From the NCBI GenBank assembly GCA_963802355.1, contig CAWDIV010000012.1, positions 1 through 64,000 on the forward strand: a stretch of DNA of 64,000 bases, read 5' to 3'. The stretch comes from SG8-41 sp963802355. Lineage in GTDB: Bacteria > Pseudomonadota > Gammaproteobacteria > Burkholderiales > SG8-41. The position numbers and the translations under genes were made by a program. Position 1 is the stretch's first letter; each line of letters starts with the position of its first letter. The notes beneath the pieces are model-generated. The model made no database searches. It was given only the letters and a program-made list of their open reading frames with translations, and was not told where the DNA came from. Shown here piece after piece: positions 9,081 to 18,600 of the stretch.

Positions 9081-9479
9081 TCACCGATATTGCAGACCGG
9101 GTATGGGCGCGACAGTACAACAGTCGCGCCAGGCGATGCTCGCCAGACAAACGCGCGCGTGTTCCCGGTCTAACGCGCATGGCACCGCCTCGGTGTCTCC
9201 GTCAAACCAATCAAGAAGCACCCTGCGCCCGATCAACCTTTGAAGCTGTCCTTGCCAGCCAGTACATTTCGCCAACCAGATCGGGCTTGTGTCATCGCTG
9301 TCGCATACAGGCGTGATGGCGACGACGACATGGATATCGCGTGCATCCTCAGGATCAGTGTCTCCCGCTTCATACACCCAGAGGCGCCTGATATCGGGAT
9401 TCAGCGCGTACCACTCGGACACGATTCCCGTCATTCGCGAGCTGTGGCTTCCGACTTCCATGGCATTATCTGAGGTCAT
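9081..9479 (-). CDS. hypothetical protein, possibly nucleotidyltransferase-like
   Basis: 132 residues from the ATG at 9479. Around residues 20-60 the text IRRLWVYEAGDTDPED...DIHVVVAI has the rhythm of a minimal nucleotidyltransferase (RVWLFGSRARG...SDIDL), but the diagnostic GS and paired Asp are not intact, so any activity is doubtful. RLIGRRVLLDWFDGDTEAV follows. Its start overlaps the predicted end of the CMD gene. I do not recognise it with confidence. Confidence 0.4.
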   Translation of the reverse strand: MTSDNAMEVGSHSSRMTGIVSEWYALNPDIRRLWVYEAGDTDPEDARDIHVVVAITPVCDSDDTSPIWLAKCTGWQGQLQRLIGRRVLLDWFDGDTEAVPCALDREHARVCLASIAWRDCCTVAPIPGLQYR

Positions 9480-9992
9480 GATGCAGGGGCTGACTCTGTT
9501 GTGCTCTGCCTGTCGCGTCCTGGCGGATCTCACGCGGCCGCGCTGAGGCTGCGGCGAGCGGCGTGGCGCGGAAGCTGATCGCCAGGCGGTTGTAGGCGTC
9601 ATCAGGCCGACCGCGATCGTCAGGTCGGCAAGCTGCTTCTCAGTGAACGTGGCGCGGGCCTCGGCATAGGCCTCATCGGGCACATGCGTGTCGCTGACCC
9701 GGGTGACCACCTCGGCCCACTTCAGCGCCGCCTTTTCCTGATCGCTGAACAGGGATCCGGCCTCATCCCAGGCCGAGACGAGCAGTAGCTTCTCGACCGG
9801 CACGTCGGCCTTGAGCAGGTCGCGGCTGTGCATGTCGATGCAGTAGGCGCATCCGTTGATCTGTGAGACGCGAAGATAGACAAGATCGATCAGGGTTGCG
9901 GGTAGCCCGCTCTGACTGACGTAGCCATGGACCGATCCTAAAGCCTTCATGCCGCCCGGGGCGGCGGCTGCATAATTCATACGCTGGGGCAT
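9466..9992 (-). CDS. carboxymuconolactone decarboxylase family (AhpD-like) protein, frameshifted at 3' end
   Basis: The start at 9992 reads MPQRMNYAAAAPGG. The redox motif is GCAYCIDMHSRDLL, with the CxxCxxxH typical of AhpD-type peroxidase partners. The protein runs to ADLTIAVGLM, where a missing base near 9599 breaks the frame; the restored frame gives NAYNRLAISFRATPLAAASA, the family's normal end. It likely acts in alkylhydroperoxide or carbonyl detoxification. It lies 11 bp downstream of the cupin gene and is probably co-transcribed with it. Confidence 0.8.
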
Positions 9993-10003
9993 CGTGGCGA
10001 TCC

Positions 10004-10427
10004 TTACTTCTGGTCCGGTATGGTCAGGGGATTGTCTTTGGAGTCGACGACGAAGACCGCGAACAGGCTCGCAGGTTCGCTGGTCGCTCGCGTTCTCACT
10101 CACTCTGTGATGCGAGCCCGGCACCTCGTAAAAGCCCTCGCCGACCCGGTAGACCTTGACAGGCTCATCGTCGACCTGGCTGCGAATGGCACCGGACAGC
10201 ACATGAGCGTAGATGAAGGCGGACCCGGCATGGCGATGGGACGATGACTTGCCGCCTGGAGGGTAGGTCACGACGAAGGCGATCAAGCTCTTTCCTGCGA
10301 TGTTCGGAATGGCGTGCTCGAAGACGGTATTCACCTGCTCCGGCTCGTGGGCATGCCCGGCGCCGGTCCCCAGCGTGATCGCCGTGAATACTGCGGCTAT
10401 GGAACTTGCTAGCTCTACTGCTCTCAT
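10004..10427 (-). CDS. secreted cupin-domain protein, frameshifted
   Basis: A signal peptide (MRAVELASSIAAVFTAITLG...GHAH) precedes a cupin barrel with SSSHRHAGSAFIYAHVLSG (first metal motif) and a second motif around EVPGSHHRVS. The frame breaks near 10095; the other frame completes EPASLFAVFVVDSKDNPL and stops at 10004. Periplasmic metal-binding cupins of this type are often found beside CMD-family genes, as here. The reaction is unknown. Confidence 0.75.
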
Positions 10428-10521
10428 TGTCTTGTCCTCATGTTAAAAATCGGAACCGAGGCGATCTCGCAGCCGGCATGAGCTACGAGACGGCAGAGTG
10501 GTCGCCGCCCCGCCCCGCGTT

Positions 10522-11518
10522 TCATTCGATTACCATGTCGGCGCGCAGCAGAATCTCGTTAGGAATCTTGACCCCGAGGGTCTTGGCGGTCTTCAGGTTA
10601 ACGACCAGCTCGAATTTCGTGGGCTGTTCGACCGGGAGCTCGCTGGGCTTGGCGCCACGGGCCACCTTATTGATATAGGTGGCGGCATTGCGGTAGGCGT
10701 TGCGCAGATTTTCGCCATAACTCATCAGGCCACCATCGTCCACAAATTCTCTTGCGCCATAGAACGCGGGCAGGCGATGCTTCGCCGCCAGTTCGACGAT
10801 CTTCGCGCGCTGATTCAGAAACATCGGTTCGTCAGGCAGGACCAGCATCGCGCCGGCCCTCTCGCGCAGCGCCGTCCCGAAAGCGTTCGGCAGGTCTGCA
10901 GGACTAGCAACATCGATTTTGACGAGCTTCAAGTTCAGCTTTTGTGCAAGCGGGCCAAGCGCCTGCCACATTCGCGGGTGCGTGATAGCTTTTAGCTTGC
11001 GTCAGTACCGCAACAGTAGTCTGCCTGGGCAGCACGCTCGAAAATAGCTCTATCATCTTAGGCAGTATGTCCTCGGCCTGGCTAGAGAGGCCGGTGATAT
11101 TCGCACCCGGCCGCGCGAGGCTCGCAATCAATTTCTGGCCGACGGGATCGGCGACGGCAGCCATGACGATCGGTGTCGACGCAGTCGCCGCCCTCGCGGC
11201 TCGAGTGGACGACGTGCACGTCGTGACGACGGCGTCGAGCTTCATTTCCGCCAACTCACGGGCGAATTCGGGCGTTTTTTCGAGGTGGCCGTCCGCGTAG
11301 CGGCGCTCGATGACCAGGTTCTTGCCCTCCACATAACCTTGTTCGCGCAGACCATGCAAGAGCGCCTGCTCCAGATGGCCGCGCTGCGTCAGGCTGCCGC
11401 CGGCCAGAATGCCGACGTGCGCCGTCTTGGCCTGTGACTGCTGCGCCATGCCTGCGGGCAGTGCAATAAGCAGCGGGGCTACTGCAGCGGTGATGATTGC
11501 CAGACGTTTGAGGCTCAT
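10522..11518 (-). CDS. ABC transporter substrate-binding protein (pfam04392 type), frameshifted
   Basis: The N-terminal part has a signal peptide and the characteristic AHVGILAGGS...LEQALLHGLREQGYVEGKNL and ITGLSSQAEDILPKMIEL. The C-terminal part holds LVLPDEPMFLNQRAKIVELAAKHRLPAFYGAREF and NLKTAKTLGVKIPNEILLRAD. The frame switch is near 10975-11000. This family is usually annotated as tryptophan/tyrosine or unknown-ligand binding protein and is often encoded alone, without permease or ATPase, as here. Confidence 0.82.
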
Positions 11519-11543
11519 AGTAGTCTCCGATGCGATAGTAAAT

Positions 11544-11597
11544 TTAGTCGATCACCTTTTCGGCGCGCAGCAACACAGACCTCTTCGTGCGGAACAT
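11544..11597 (-). pseudogene. C-terminal tail of a second pfam04392 binding protein
   Basis: A 17-residue stretch ending SVLLRAEKVID matches the closing residues of the neighbouring binding protein (EILLRADMVIE). It sits just upstream of that gene and suggests a tandem copy was deleted, leaving only its end. Very short, so tentative. Confidence 0.35.
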
Positions 11598-11621
11598 GAC
11601 GATGTTTCTTCTTTCGATGGG

Positions 11622-12023
11622 TCACTTGACCACCGTGAGAAGCGGCTTGCCCTTCTCGACGATATACGTGGCGAGCTCGGCGCCGCGGCCGGTGCCGACG
11701 TTACGCGCCGAGTGAATCGCTCCGGCCGGGATGAACAGGACGTCGCCAGCCTTCAGAGTCACCGGCGGCTTGCCCTCTATCGTGTATTCCCACGTGCCTT
11801 CGAGAACATAGATGATCTCTTCGCCCGGATGCGAGTGCCTCGGGGCCGTCGTTCCCGGCGCGAGCTCGACGATCGTCTGGATGACCTCGCGTCCGGGGAC
11901 GCTCAGGTCGTGCCGCTGGAGATCGATGCGCCGGGCTCCCACTTGCTGCGCCTGCCCCACGTGGAGCGCCAGGCCGGTTGTGGCAATCAGCGCCACGATT
12001 GCCATGATTCGAATCGTTTTCAT
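11622..12023 (-). CDS. secreted cupin-domain protein
   Basis: 133 residues with a clear signal peptide (MKTIRIMAIVALIATTGLALHVGQAQQ). The cupin fold holds RHSHPGEEIIYVLEGTWEY (metal motif 1) and GDVLFIPAGAIHSARNVG (motif 2). It is likely a periplasmic metal-binding barrel of unknown activity. Its start overlaps or abuts the end of the epoxide hydrolase upstream, so the DUF6130, epoxide hydrolase and cupin genes probably form one operon. Confidence 0.85.
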   Translation of the reverse strand: MKTIRIMAIVALIATTGLALHVGQAQQVGARRIDLQRHDLSVPGREVIQTIVELAPGTTAPRHSHPGEEIIYVLEGTWEYTIEGKPPVTLKAGDVLFIPAGAIHSARNVGTGRGAELATYIVEKGKPLLTVVK

Positions 12024-13296
12024 GTGAATCCTCCTTTCCGTGTTTGAACGCGGCGCGCAGCTCGGCCGCGAAGAGTTGCGGCTGCTCCCAGGCCGCGAAG
12101 TGGCCGCCCCGGTCGACCTCGCGGAAGTAAATCAGGTTGGGATAGGCGCGCCGCGCCCAGGTCTCCGGGGATCGGTAGACCTCGTCCGGGAATACCGTGA
12201 TGGCCACCGGGAGCGAGATCTCGGCGCTCTTCTGCGCGGCCGCGCTGGTGAGGCCGCGTCCGGCGTTCTCCCAGTAGATGCGCGCCGCGGAGGCGCCGGT
12301 GTTCGTCAGCCAGTACAGCGTGATGTTGTCCAGCACATCGTCTTTCGTCGGCGACTGCTCGGGATCGGCGCCGTACTTCCATTGCGTGAAGCCCGGATGG
12401 CCGAGCAGCCACGCCGCGAGGCCGGCCGGGGAGTCCGTCACGCCGTAGCCGATGTTCTGCGGCCGCGCGGTCATCATCGCGACGTAGGCCGTGTTCCCCA
12501 TCCTGGCGGACGCGACGAGCGAGTCGAACACCTCGCGCTCCTTCTGGGAGAGTCCGGCCGGCGCGGGCCCGCCGACCGGGAGACCGCGGCCACTTCGGGC
12601 GGTACCGTCCCCGGCAGGTTGACGTGGATGCCGAGCAATCCCTCGGGCGCCTGGCGCCCCATCGAGTTGGAGATGGGCGAGCCCCAGTCGCCACCCTGGG
12701 CGACATAGCGCGTGTAGCCGAGGCGCTTCATCAGCTCCGCCCAGGCTTGCGCGATGCGGTCGGGGCCCCAGCCGGTGCCGGTCGGTCTTCCGGAGAAGCC
12801 GTATCCCGGCATGGACGGGATAACGAGGTCGAAAGCGTCTTCGGCGCGGCCGCCGTGCGCGGTTGGATCCGTGAGCGGGCCGATGATCTTGAGCTGCTCG
12901 ATGACCGATCCGGGCCAGCCGTGCGTGACGATCAGCGGAAGCGCATTCTGATGACGGGAACGGACGTGGATGAAGTGGATGTCCACCCCGTCGATGTTGG
13001 TGATGAATTGCGGAAGCGCGTTCAGCTTCGCTTCCGCCTTGCGCCAGTCGTAGCTGCGTGCCCCAATACCGGACGAGCTCCTGCAGCCGGGCCAGCGGCA
13101 CGCCCTGCGACTGATCGGTTTCCTTGTCGGGCCACCGGGTGGCAGCGATGCGGCGGCGAAGGTCCTCGAGCGCCGCTTGCGGCACTTGAGCCTTGAAGGG
13201 CCGGATCGAGCGATCTTCGGCCGCTTCGGCGTAGCCCGGGGCGGAAAGGATGCAAAGCCCGAATGCCAGCGCAGCCGCCAGTTTGTGGAGCTTCAT
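12020..13296 (-). CDS. secreted epoxide hydrolase, frameshifted
   Basis: The signal peptide (start 13296) is followed by the EHN domain (IRPFKAQVPQAALEDLRRRI). The catalytic domain shows THGWPGSVIEQLKII (oxyanion hole), VAQGGDWGSPISNSMG (Asp nucleophile), the cap-domain Tyr region, and DRGGHFAAWEQP (catalytic His) near the end. The frame breaks near 13058 and near 12585, and the exact stop is uncertain because the reading frame at the 3' end runs on into the cupin. It should open epoxides to diols in the periplasm. Its ATG overlaps the DUF6130 stop (ATGA), so it is translationally coupled. Confidence 0.78.
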
Positions 13297-13721
13297 GGAC
13301 GAACCTCCTTGCCCGGCGAGTTGAACGTCACCGTTTGCCCGGTGAAGACCTTGCCTTCGGGATCCACCACCTCGATCAGCACCTTGTGCTGGCCGCGCGG
13401 CATGCCGCCCAGGATGATGGTGTTGCTCTGACCGTAATCCGCCCAGAACCAGGGCAGGTCGTCGACGGTGATATGCAGATGCCCGACCCGCGGAGATACC
13501 TTGCTTGCGGCTGCCCCGCCCACAGGCAGGATGCGCAAGTTCTCCACCCGGTACGGGATGAACACGACGCCCCGGGCCAACGGACCGGGAAGCGGCGGCT
13601 CCACGATCAGCCTTGGCGCGGGCTCGTTGTCGATGGGGACAACCGTGCTCTGGGCGAAGGCGCCGGTGGCGAGCACGGTGCAAGCCGCGACTGCGGCAAG
13701 CGTCTTGATGAGCAGGTTCAT
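13293..13721 (-). CDS. secreted DUF6130-like protein
   Basis: 142 residues with a signal peptide (LIKTLAAVAACTVLATGAFAQ). The body contains PRVGHLHITVDDLPWFWAD and GGMPRGQHKVLIEVVDPEGKV, the conserved core of DUF6130 proteins, which look like small beta-sandwich periplasmic proteins. Function unknown. It is the first gene of the unit running to the epoxide hydrolase and cupin; its stop overlaps the next start by four bases. Confidence 0.75.
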   Translation of the reverse strand: MNLLIKTLAAVAACTVLATGAFAQSTVVPIDNEPAPRLIVEPPLPGPLARGVVFIPYRVENLRILPVGGAAASKVSPRVGHLHITVDDLPWFWADYGQSNTIILGGMPRGQHKVLIEVVDPEGKVFTGQTVTFNSPGKEVRP

Positions 13722-13880
13722 TGCACCCTTCCTTTGGAGATTCACTACACGGAACGCCCAGTGTCGGCCGCGAACGTGCCCGCGTCATGCCTGGAGCCGA
13801 CGGTTTCGTGTCATCCGACAACAAGCTCGGCCGGTAGCGAAATGACTGATCGAGAATGCGCTTCATGGAGCGATCTGGTC

Positions 13881-14210
13881 TCAGTGAATGGAGCGGGCGA
13901 AGGTGCTCCCGCGCAACAGTTCGTCGGCCTCGGGATGCGCGTCGAGCAGATCCCTGATCGCATCCGCAATGCGCTCCGCCCATGCCGGCGTCGGGTCGAG
14001 GCTCGGCCAGGCATGCACTGCGACGTCGGCGAGGCAAAGGTTTCCGTTCAACGCAACGGCGGGTCGGTTCGGTATCAGGTCCCCGCAGCCCTGAACCGAG
14101 AAGCCGGTAAGCGCGGGGTAGCGCGCGAATAACGTGGAAATCCGCTCAAGGACCGCAAGCAGAGCATCGTCGCCCTCCGTTCCTTCGTATTCGCTCTGGA
14201 CAGGCCTCAT
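13881..14210 (-). CDS. conserved hypothetical protein
   Basis: About 110 residues, starting MRPVQSEYEGTEGDD (an upstream ATG at 14246 is possible). Segments ISTLFARYPALTGFSVQ, GNLCLADVAVHAWP and EADELLRGSTFARSIH give it the look of a genuine soluble protein rather than a chance frame. I cannot assign a function. Proteins with similar endings accompany two-component genes, which fits the receiver relics next to it. Confidence 0.5.
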   Translation of the reverse strand: MRPVQSEYEGTEGDDALLAVLERISTLFARYPALTGFSVQGCGDLIPNRPAVALNGNLCLADVAVHAWPSLDPTPAWAERIADAIRDLLDAHPEADELLRGSTFARSIH

Positions 14211-14295
14211 ACGGATCCCATGGCTTGGGTCCTCACGGCAATCCAATGTGCCTGCTTCGTGTGTCCGGGAAACGTCGTGCGCGCGTGCCGGTATG

Positions 14296-14490
14296 TCAGC
14301 TGACGCGATCAGCGGGGCCGGTCCCGCCCCGACAGCTACGGAAGTACGACTGTGAACGCAGGACGCGCGCGAGGCTCGTCGCCAGCTCTCGCTCCGAGAG
14401 GGGCTTTTTCAGCACTTCGTCGGCGCCATCCCTCTGCGCGCGGCTTGCGGTCGCACCGCCGACGTAGCCACTGATGAGAAGGACGGGAAT
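14296..14490 (-). pseudogene. response-regulator receiver domain, C-terminal half
   Basis: The frame reads IPVLLISGYVGGATASRAQR, then GADEVLKKPLSERELATSLARVL, the beta4-alpha5 part of a receiver, including the conserved Lys-Pro. There is no start and no phosphoacceptor half. It closely resembles the end of the hybrid kinase's receiver (GADEVLQKPLSARDLATSLARVLRP), so it may be a duplicated relic of that gene. Confidence 0.6.
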
Positions 14491-14677
14491 CGAGCGCGGC
14501 GCAGACTACCGTCTTCACGGCGTCGGTGGAGATTGTGCGCAAGCAAGCCCTCGGGGTCGCGTTCGAGAAGTGAAGTCCTTGGGTCGGCCCGGCCGATCGT
14601 AGGGGAGCGACATGCACGGCGGGCGGAACTAATGGCAGCGGCTTACGAGATGTCCACAGGCCGCGCGGCCATGCGCC

Positions 14678-15106
14678 TCAGTCGAGGCGCGCACTCAGCG
14701 TGATCCGTGCGTTCAGCAGGCGCGAGATCGGGCAGCCGACCTTGGCGTCCTGCGCCGCCTTGTCGAACGCCGCGGCGCTCGCCTTGGGCACCTTTGCGAC
14801 GCAGTCGAGGTGGATCTTCGTGATTGTCGGCTTGTTGTCCTTCATCTCGAAGTCGAGCGTCGCCTTGGACTCGATGGTCTCCGCGACGAGGTCGGCCTTG
14901 CCGAGCTCGGCGGACAGCGCCATCGCGAAGCAGCCGGCGTGGGCCGCCGCGATCAGCTCCTCGGGGTTCGTGCCCTTGGCCGCCTCGAAGCGCTGGGCGA
15001 AGGAGTAGGTGGCGTTCGACAGCACGCCGCTGTCGAACGAGACGCTGCCCTCCCCCTCCTGGAGCCCGCCGCGCCATACCGCGGTCGCTTTCGATCGACG
15101 GATCAT
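14678..15106 (-). CDS. osmC: OsmC family peroxiredoxin
   Basis: 142 residues of the expected length. The two redox cysteines lie in AAHAGCFAMALS and KVGCPISRLL. GTNPEELIAAAHAGCF is the family signature. It reduces organic hydroperoxides in the cytoplasm, usually under stress control. Its ATG overlaps the stop of a 35-residue receiver relic just upstream, which carries its own ribosome site. Symbol given for OsmC itself; Ohr is the alternative, but the early motif favours OsmC. Confidence 0.9.
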   Translation of the reverse strand: MIRRSKATAVWRGGLQEGEGSVSFDSGVLSNATYSFAQRFEAAKGTNPEELIAAAHAGCFAMALSAELGKADLVAETIESKATLDFEMKDNKPTITKIHLDCVAKVPKASAAAFDKAAQDAKVGCPISRLLNARITLSARLD

Positions 15107-15210
15107 GTGTGGTCTCCTTTTGTCTCCGTCTCCGGGTCCACTCCGAGAGTGGATTCGCGCACCGAGACGCCGCCATCGACGACGAGCACCGTTGGTCTGG
15201 CGTCGGGCAT
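15103..15210 (-). pseudogene. response-regulator receiver domain, N-terminal stub
   Basis: A 35-codon frame with a good ribosome site (GGGAGG) starts MPDARPTVLVVDGGVSVRES, the beta1-alpha1 opening of a receiver domain with VVDG in place of VVDD. It then drifts into unrelated sequence and stops exactly at the osmC start. It may now serve as a leader peptide coupled to osmC. The C-terminal half of a receiver lies on the other side of osmC at 14296-14490. Confidence 0.5.
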
Positions 15211-15308
15211 GCGTGACCTCCCTCGATCAGGGCCGGGACGCCGCCTGACCTGCGGTACGACGCCCCGCCAGTGCTGGGGCATTTTCCCCCATTGAGGGTT
15301 GAGCGCCA

Positions 15309-15613
15309 TCACGTCTTTCTATTACGCCTCAGTGGTCGTCTTCCAAATCGAGGGCACTCGCTGTCGCACCCAGCTGTTCCGGTTGTTTCGTCAGATTCGT
15401 TCGAGGCGGCAGGCTCTCTTGGTGCGACGACGCCGGGTTTGAGGACCATGTGATTGTACTCGAGGTAGTCATCCAGCGCAGCCAGACCCGCAGGCGCCCT
15501 CGTCTACTCTGCTTGTAGCCGCCCTCTTCGAATTCGTCCCGCATTATCACCCAGTCGTTCACCCAGACGGTGCCCACTTGGAGATCGCGGCCGATTTCCG
15601 TGTTAGTTGCCAT
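15309..15613 (-). pseudogene. aldehyde dehydrogenase, C-terminal fragment
   Basis: Reads DLQVGTVWVNDWV, then EEGGYKQSR; after a frame break near 15500 it gives GLAALDDYLEYNHMVLKPGV. These are the final ~60 residues of an NAD-dependent aldehyde dehydrogenase. Everything upstream is missing and the frame abuts the end of the hybrid kinase. The original N-terminus could be the piece at 3965-4237, but that is unproven. Confidence 0.6.
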
Positions 15614-15623
15614 GCGGAGGACA

Positions 15624-18600
15624 TTAGGGCCGTAACACCCTGGCCAGGCTCGTGGCGAGGTCGCGCGCCGACAGCGGCTTCTGCAGGACTTCGTCGGCTC
15701 CGATCGCCACAGCGATTTTCGGCGCTCTGCCCAGTGCATCGAGCAAGCCGTTTTCGCTTGCCTTCCCTGCCGTCGCGTCCAGGTAGCCGCTCATCAGCAC
15801 GATCGGGCATGCGAACTGCGGATGCCGCGCACTTCGCGGATCAGCGCCGAGCCCGACATCCCGGCATGCGCTCGTCGGTGATCAGCGCATCGAAGCGCTG
15901 CGGATCGGCGCGGAACGCGGCGAGCGCGGCGCCGCTCGAGGTGAAGCCGACCGGCGCGTAGCCGAGCTCCTCGAGCGTGCGCGTGGCGAGCCGCACCAGC
16001 GGCTCCTCGTCGTCCACGATCAGCACGCGCTGTCCGTCGCCGCGCGGCATCTCGGGCTCTTCGTCCTGCGGGGCATCCGCCGCCTCGCCGCTGCGCGGCA
16101 GATACACCGTGAACGTGCTGCCCGCGCCCGGCGTGCTGGCGACGTCGATCGCGCCGCCGAGCTCGGCGACGATGCCGTGCACCAGCGAAAGTCCGAGGCC
16201 GGTGCCGGTGCCGACCTCCTTGGTGGTGAAGAACGGATCGAAGATGCGCTCCACGATCTCGGGCGCGATGCCGGTGCCGGTATCGGCTACCTGCAGCACC
16301 AGGTACTCCCGCCGCGGCGAGGATGCCGATGGTCGGAACGCGCGCAGCGTCGATGCGCGACGCGTCGAGCAGAGACGCGCAGCGTCCCGCCCGCCGGCAT
16401 CGCCTGGATCGCGTTGGTCGCGAGATTCATCAGCACCTGGTGCACTTGCGTCGGCGTCGCCGAGCATCGCGGCGCGGCCCGCGTGCAGCTTGGCGTGCAG
16501 CGTCACGTTCGGCGGCAGCTTCGCCGACAGCAGGTCGAGCGCCTCGCGCACCACCTTTTCCACATGCACCGGCGACGCGCTCGCCGACACCGCTGCGGCT
16601 GAAGGCGAGCACGCGGTCGACCAGCGCGCGGCCGCGCTCGCCCGCGACGATGATGCTGTCCAGATCGCGCGCGAGCCGGCTGCCCTTGGAGGCGTCGCGC
16701 AGCGCCATCTCGCCGTAGCCGAGGATCGCGCCGAGGATGTTGTTGAAGTCGTGCGCGATGCCGCCGGCGAGCGTGCCCATCGCCTCCAGCCGCTGCGCCT
16801 GGCGCAGCTGCCGCTCCAGCGCGCTTCAGCTCCTCCTCTGCCTGGCGCCGCTCGGTCACGTCGTGCATGAAGCCGACCATGCGCGCCGGCTTGCCCTCGG
16901 CGTCGAAGAACATCCGGCCCTTCGCCTGCAGCCAGTGCACGGAGCCGTCGGGATGCACCACGCGATATTCGGCGGCGACGTCGCCGGTTCGCTGCGCGCG
17001 CTTGATCGCCTGCCTTGACCGCCGGCCAGTCCTCCGGATGGATCGAGCTTCTTCCAGCGTCTCGAAGTGCCGTCGTAGGGCCCGGCGCAAGGCCGTACAT
17101 CGCCTCGAGATCGGGCGACCAGCGATTCTCGGCCTCGCCCGCGCCGATGCGCCACTCGAACGCGACCGCGCTGCGCCGACTTCTGCGCCAGGTCGAGCAT
17201 CTCCTGGCGCGAGCGCAGCTCCTCCTCGGAGAGTCGCAGGGCATCGGCGGTGAGCTTGCGCTCGGTGACATCGGTCAGCGAGCCGGTCACCAGCATCGGC
17301 TCGCCGTGCTCGCCGAGGAAGACCTTCCCCATCGACCGTACCCAGCGCAACTCGCCCGCCTGATTGAGGACGCTGTACGTCATCTCGACACCAGACCGCT
17401 GCGCGATGCATTCGCGGATCGTGTCTTCGGTGAACTGCAGATTCTGCGCCTTCAGCTCGGCGCGAGTCCTGATCTCGACCCCGTCGGGAATGCCCCACAA
17501 TTCGCGCGCGCGCAGCGAGGTGAAGAGCTCGTCGGACGCCGCATTCCATTCCCAGAGCCCGTCGGCCGAGGCGTCCATCGCCCGCGCGTAGCGCGCCTCC
17601 GAAACGCGCAACGCCTCCTGCGCGCGCCGCCGCTCGGTGACGTCGCTCACCGACCCTGTCCAGCGCTCCTCAGCCCCCGAGGCGTCGCGCTGGCAGATCG
17701 CGGTCAAATGGATCCAGCGTGTCTCGGTCTGCCGCTCGGTGCGTACCTCGAGGTCGACGCGCGCGGTCTGTCCTGCGAGGTGCGCCGCGACCGCTTTGCG
17801 CCACAACTCGAGGTCTTCCGGATGGAACGTGAAGCGCGACAGAAAGTCCGCCCGGCCGCGGAACACGGTGTCCGGCGGCAGGCCGTAGAGCGCCAGCATG
17901 CGCGGCGAGGCGTAGAACTCGTCGGTCGCGACGATCCACCCCCAGAACCCGTCCTCACTCGCCTGCATCACGCGCGCATAGCGCTCCTCCGATTTCCGCA
18001 GCGTCATCTCGGCACGCTTGCGCACGGTGACGTCCCGGCCGACGCCGCGATAGCCGAGGAAGTTCCCTTGCGCGTCGAAGCGCGGCTCGCCGCTGACTTC
18101 GTAGAACCGCTCTTCCCCGTTCTCGATGCGGGAAAAATTGAAATCGACGAACCGCTCGCGCGCTGCGATCGCCGCCCGGTGTGCGCGCCACGCCGCTTCG
18201 TCTGGCGAAACGTGCGGGATCTCCCAGCTCTTCCTGTCGAGCTTCGACGCGGTTGCCCCGTACCCGGGGTAGGCCTTGCCGTACTCGATCGACGTATATC
18301 GGTGCTCGGCGTCCGTCTCCCAGAAGAAATCGCTCGAGAGCTCCGTCAGGCTGCGGTAACGCGATTCGGACTCCGCAAGCGTCAGTGCCGTCCGCTTTGC
18401 CTCGGTCACGTCGATGAGACCGGTGACGCTCAGGCGTTCGCTGCCAATCTCGACATGTCGCGCCGACACGAGGCACAGACGCAGCCACCCGTCGGCACAG
18501 CGGAGCGTGGTCTCCACGCGATCGAGGTATCCGTCGCGTTCGAGCATCTCATAGACCTGCCTGCGCACGCCGGGATCCTCGTGCAGACCGAGTTCTTCGG

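Noticed and set aside
11701..14037. One 778-residue open frame on the - strand
   Set aside because: It strings together pieces of the cupin, epoxide hydrolase and DUF6130 in wrong frames; only the middle is in the coding frame of the hydrolase.
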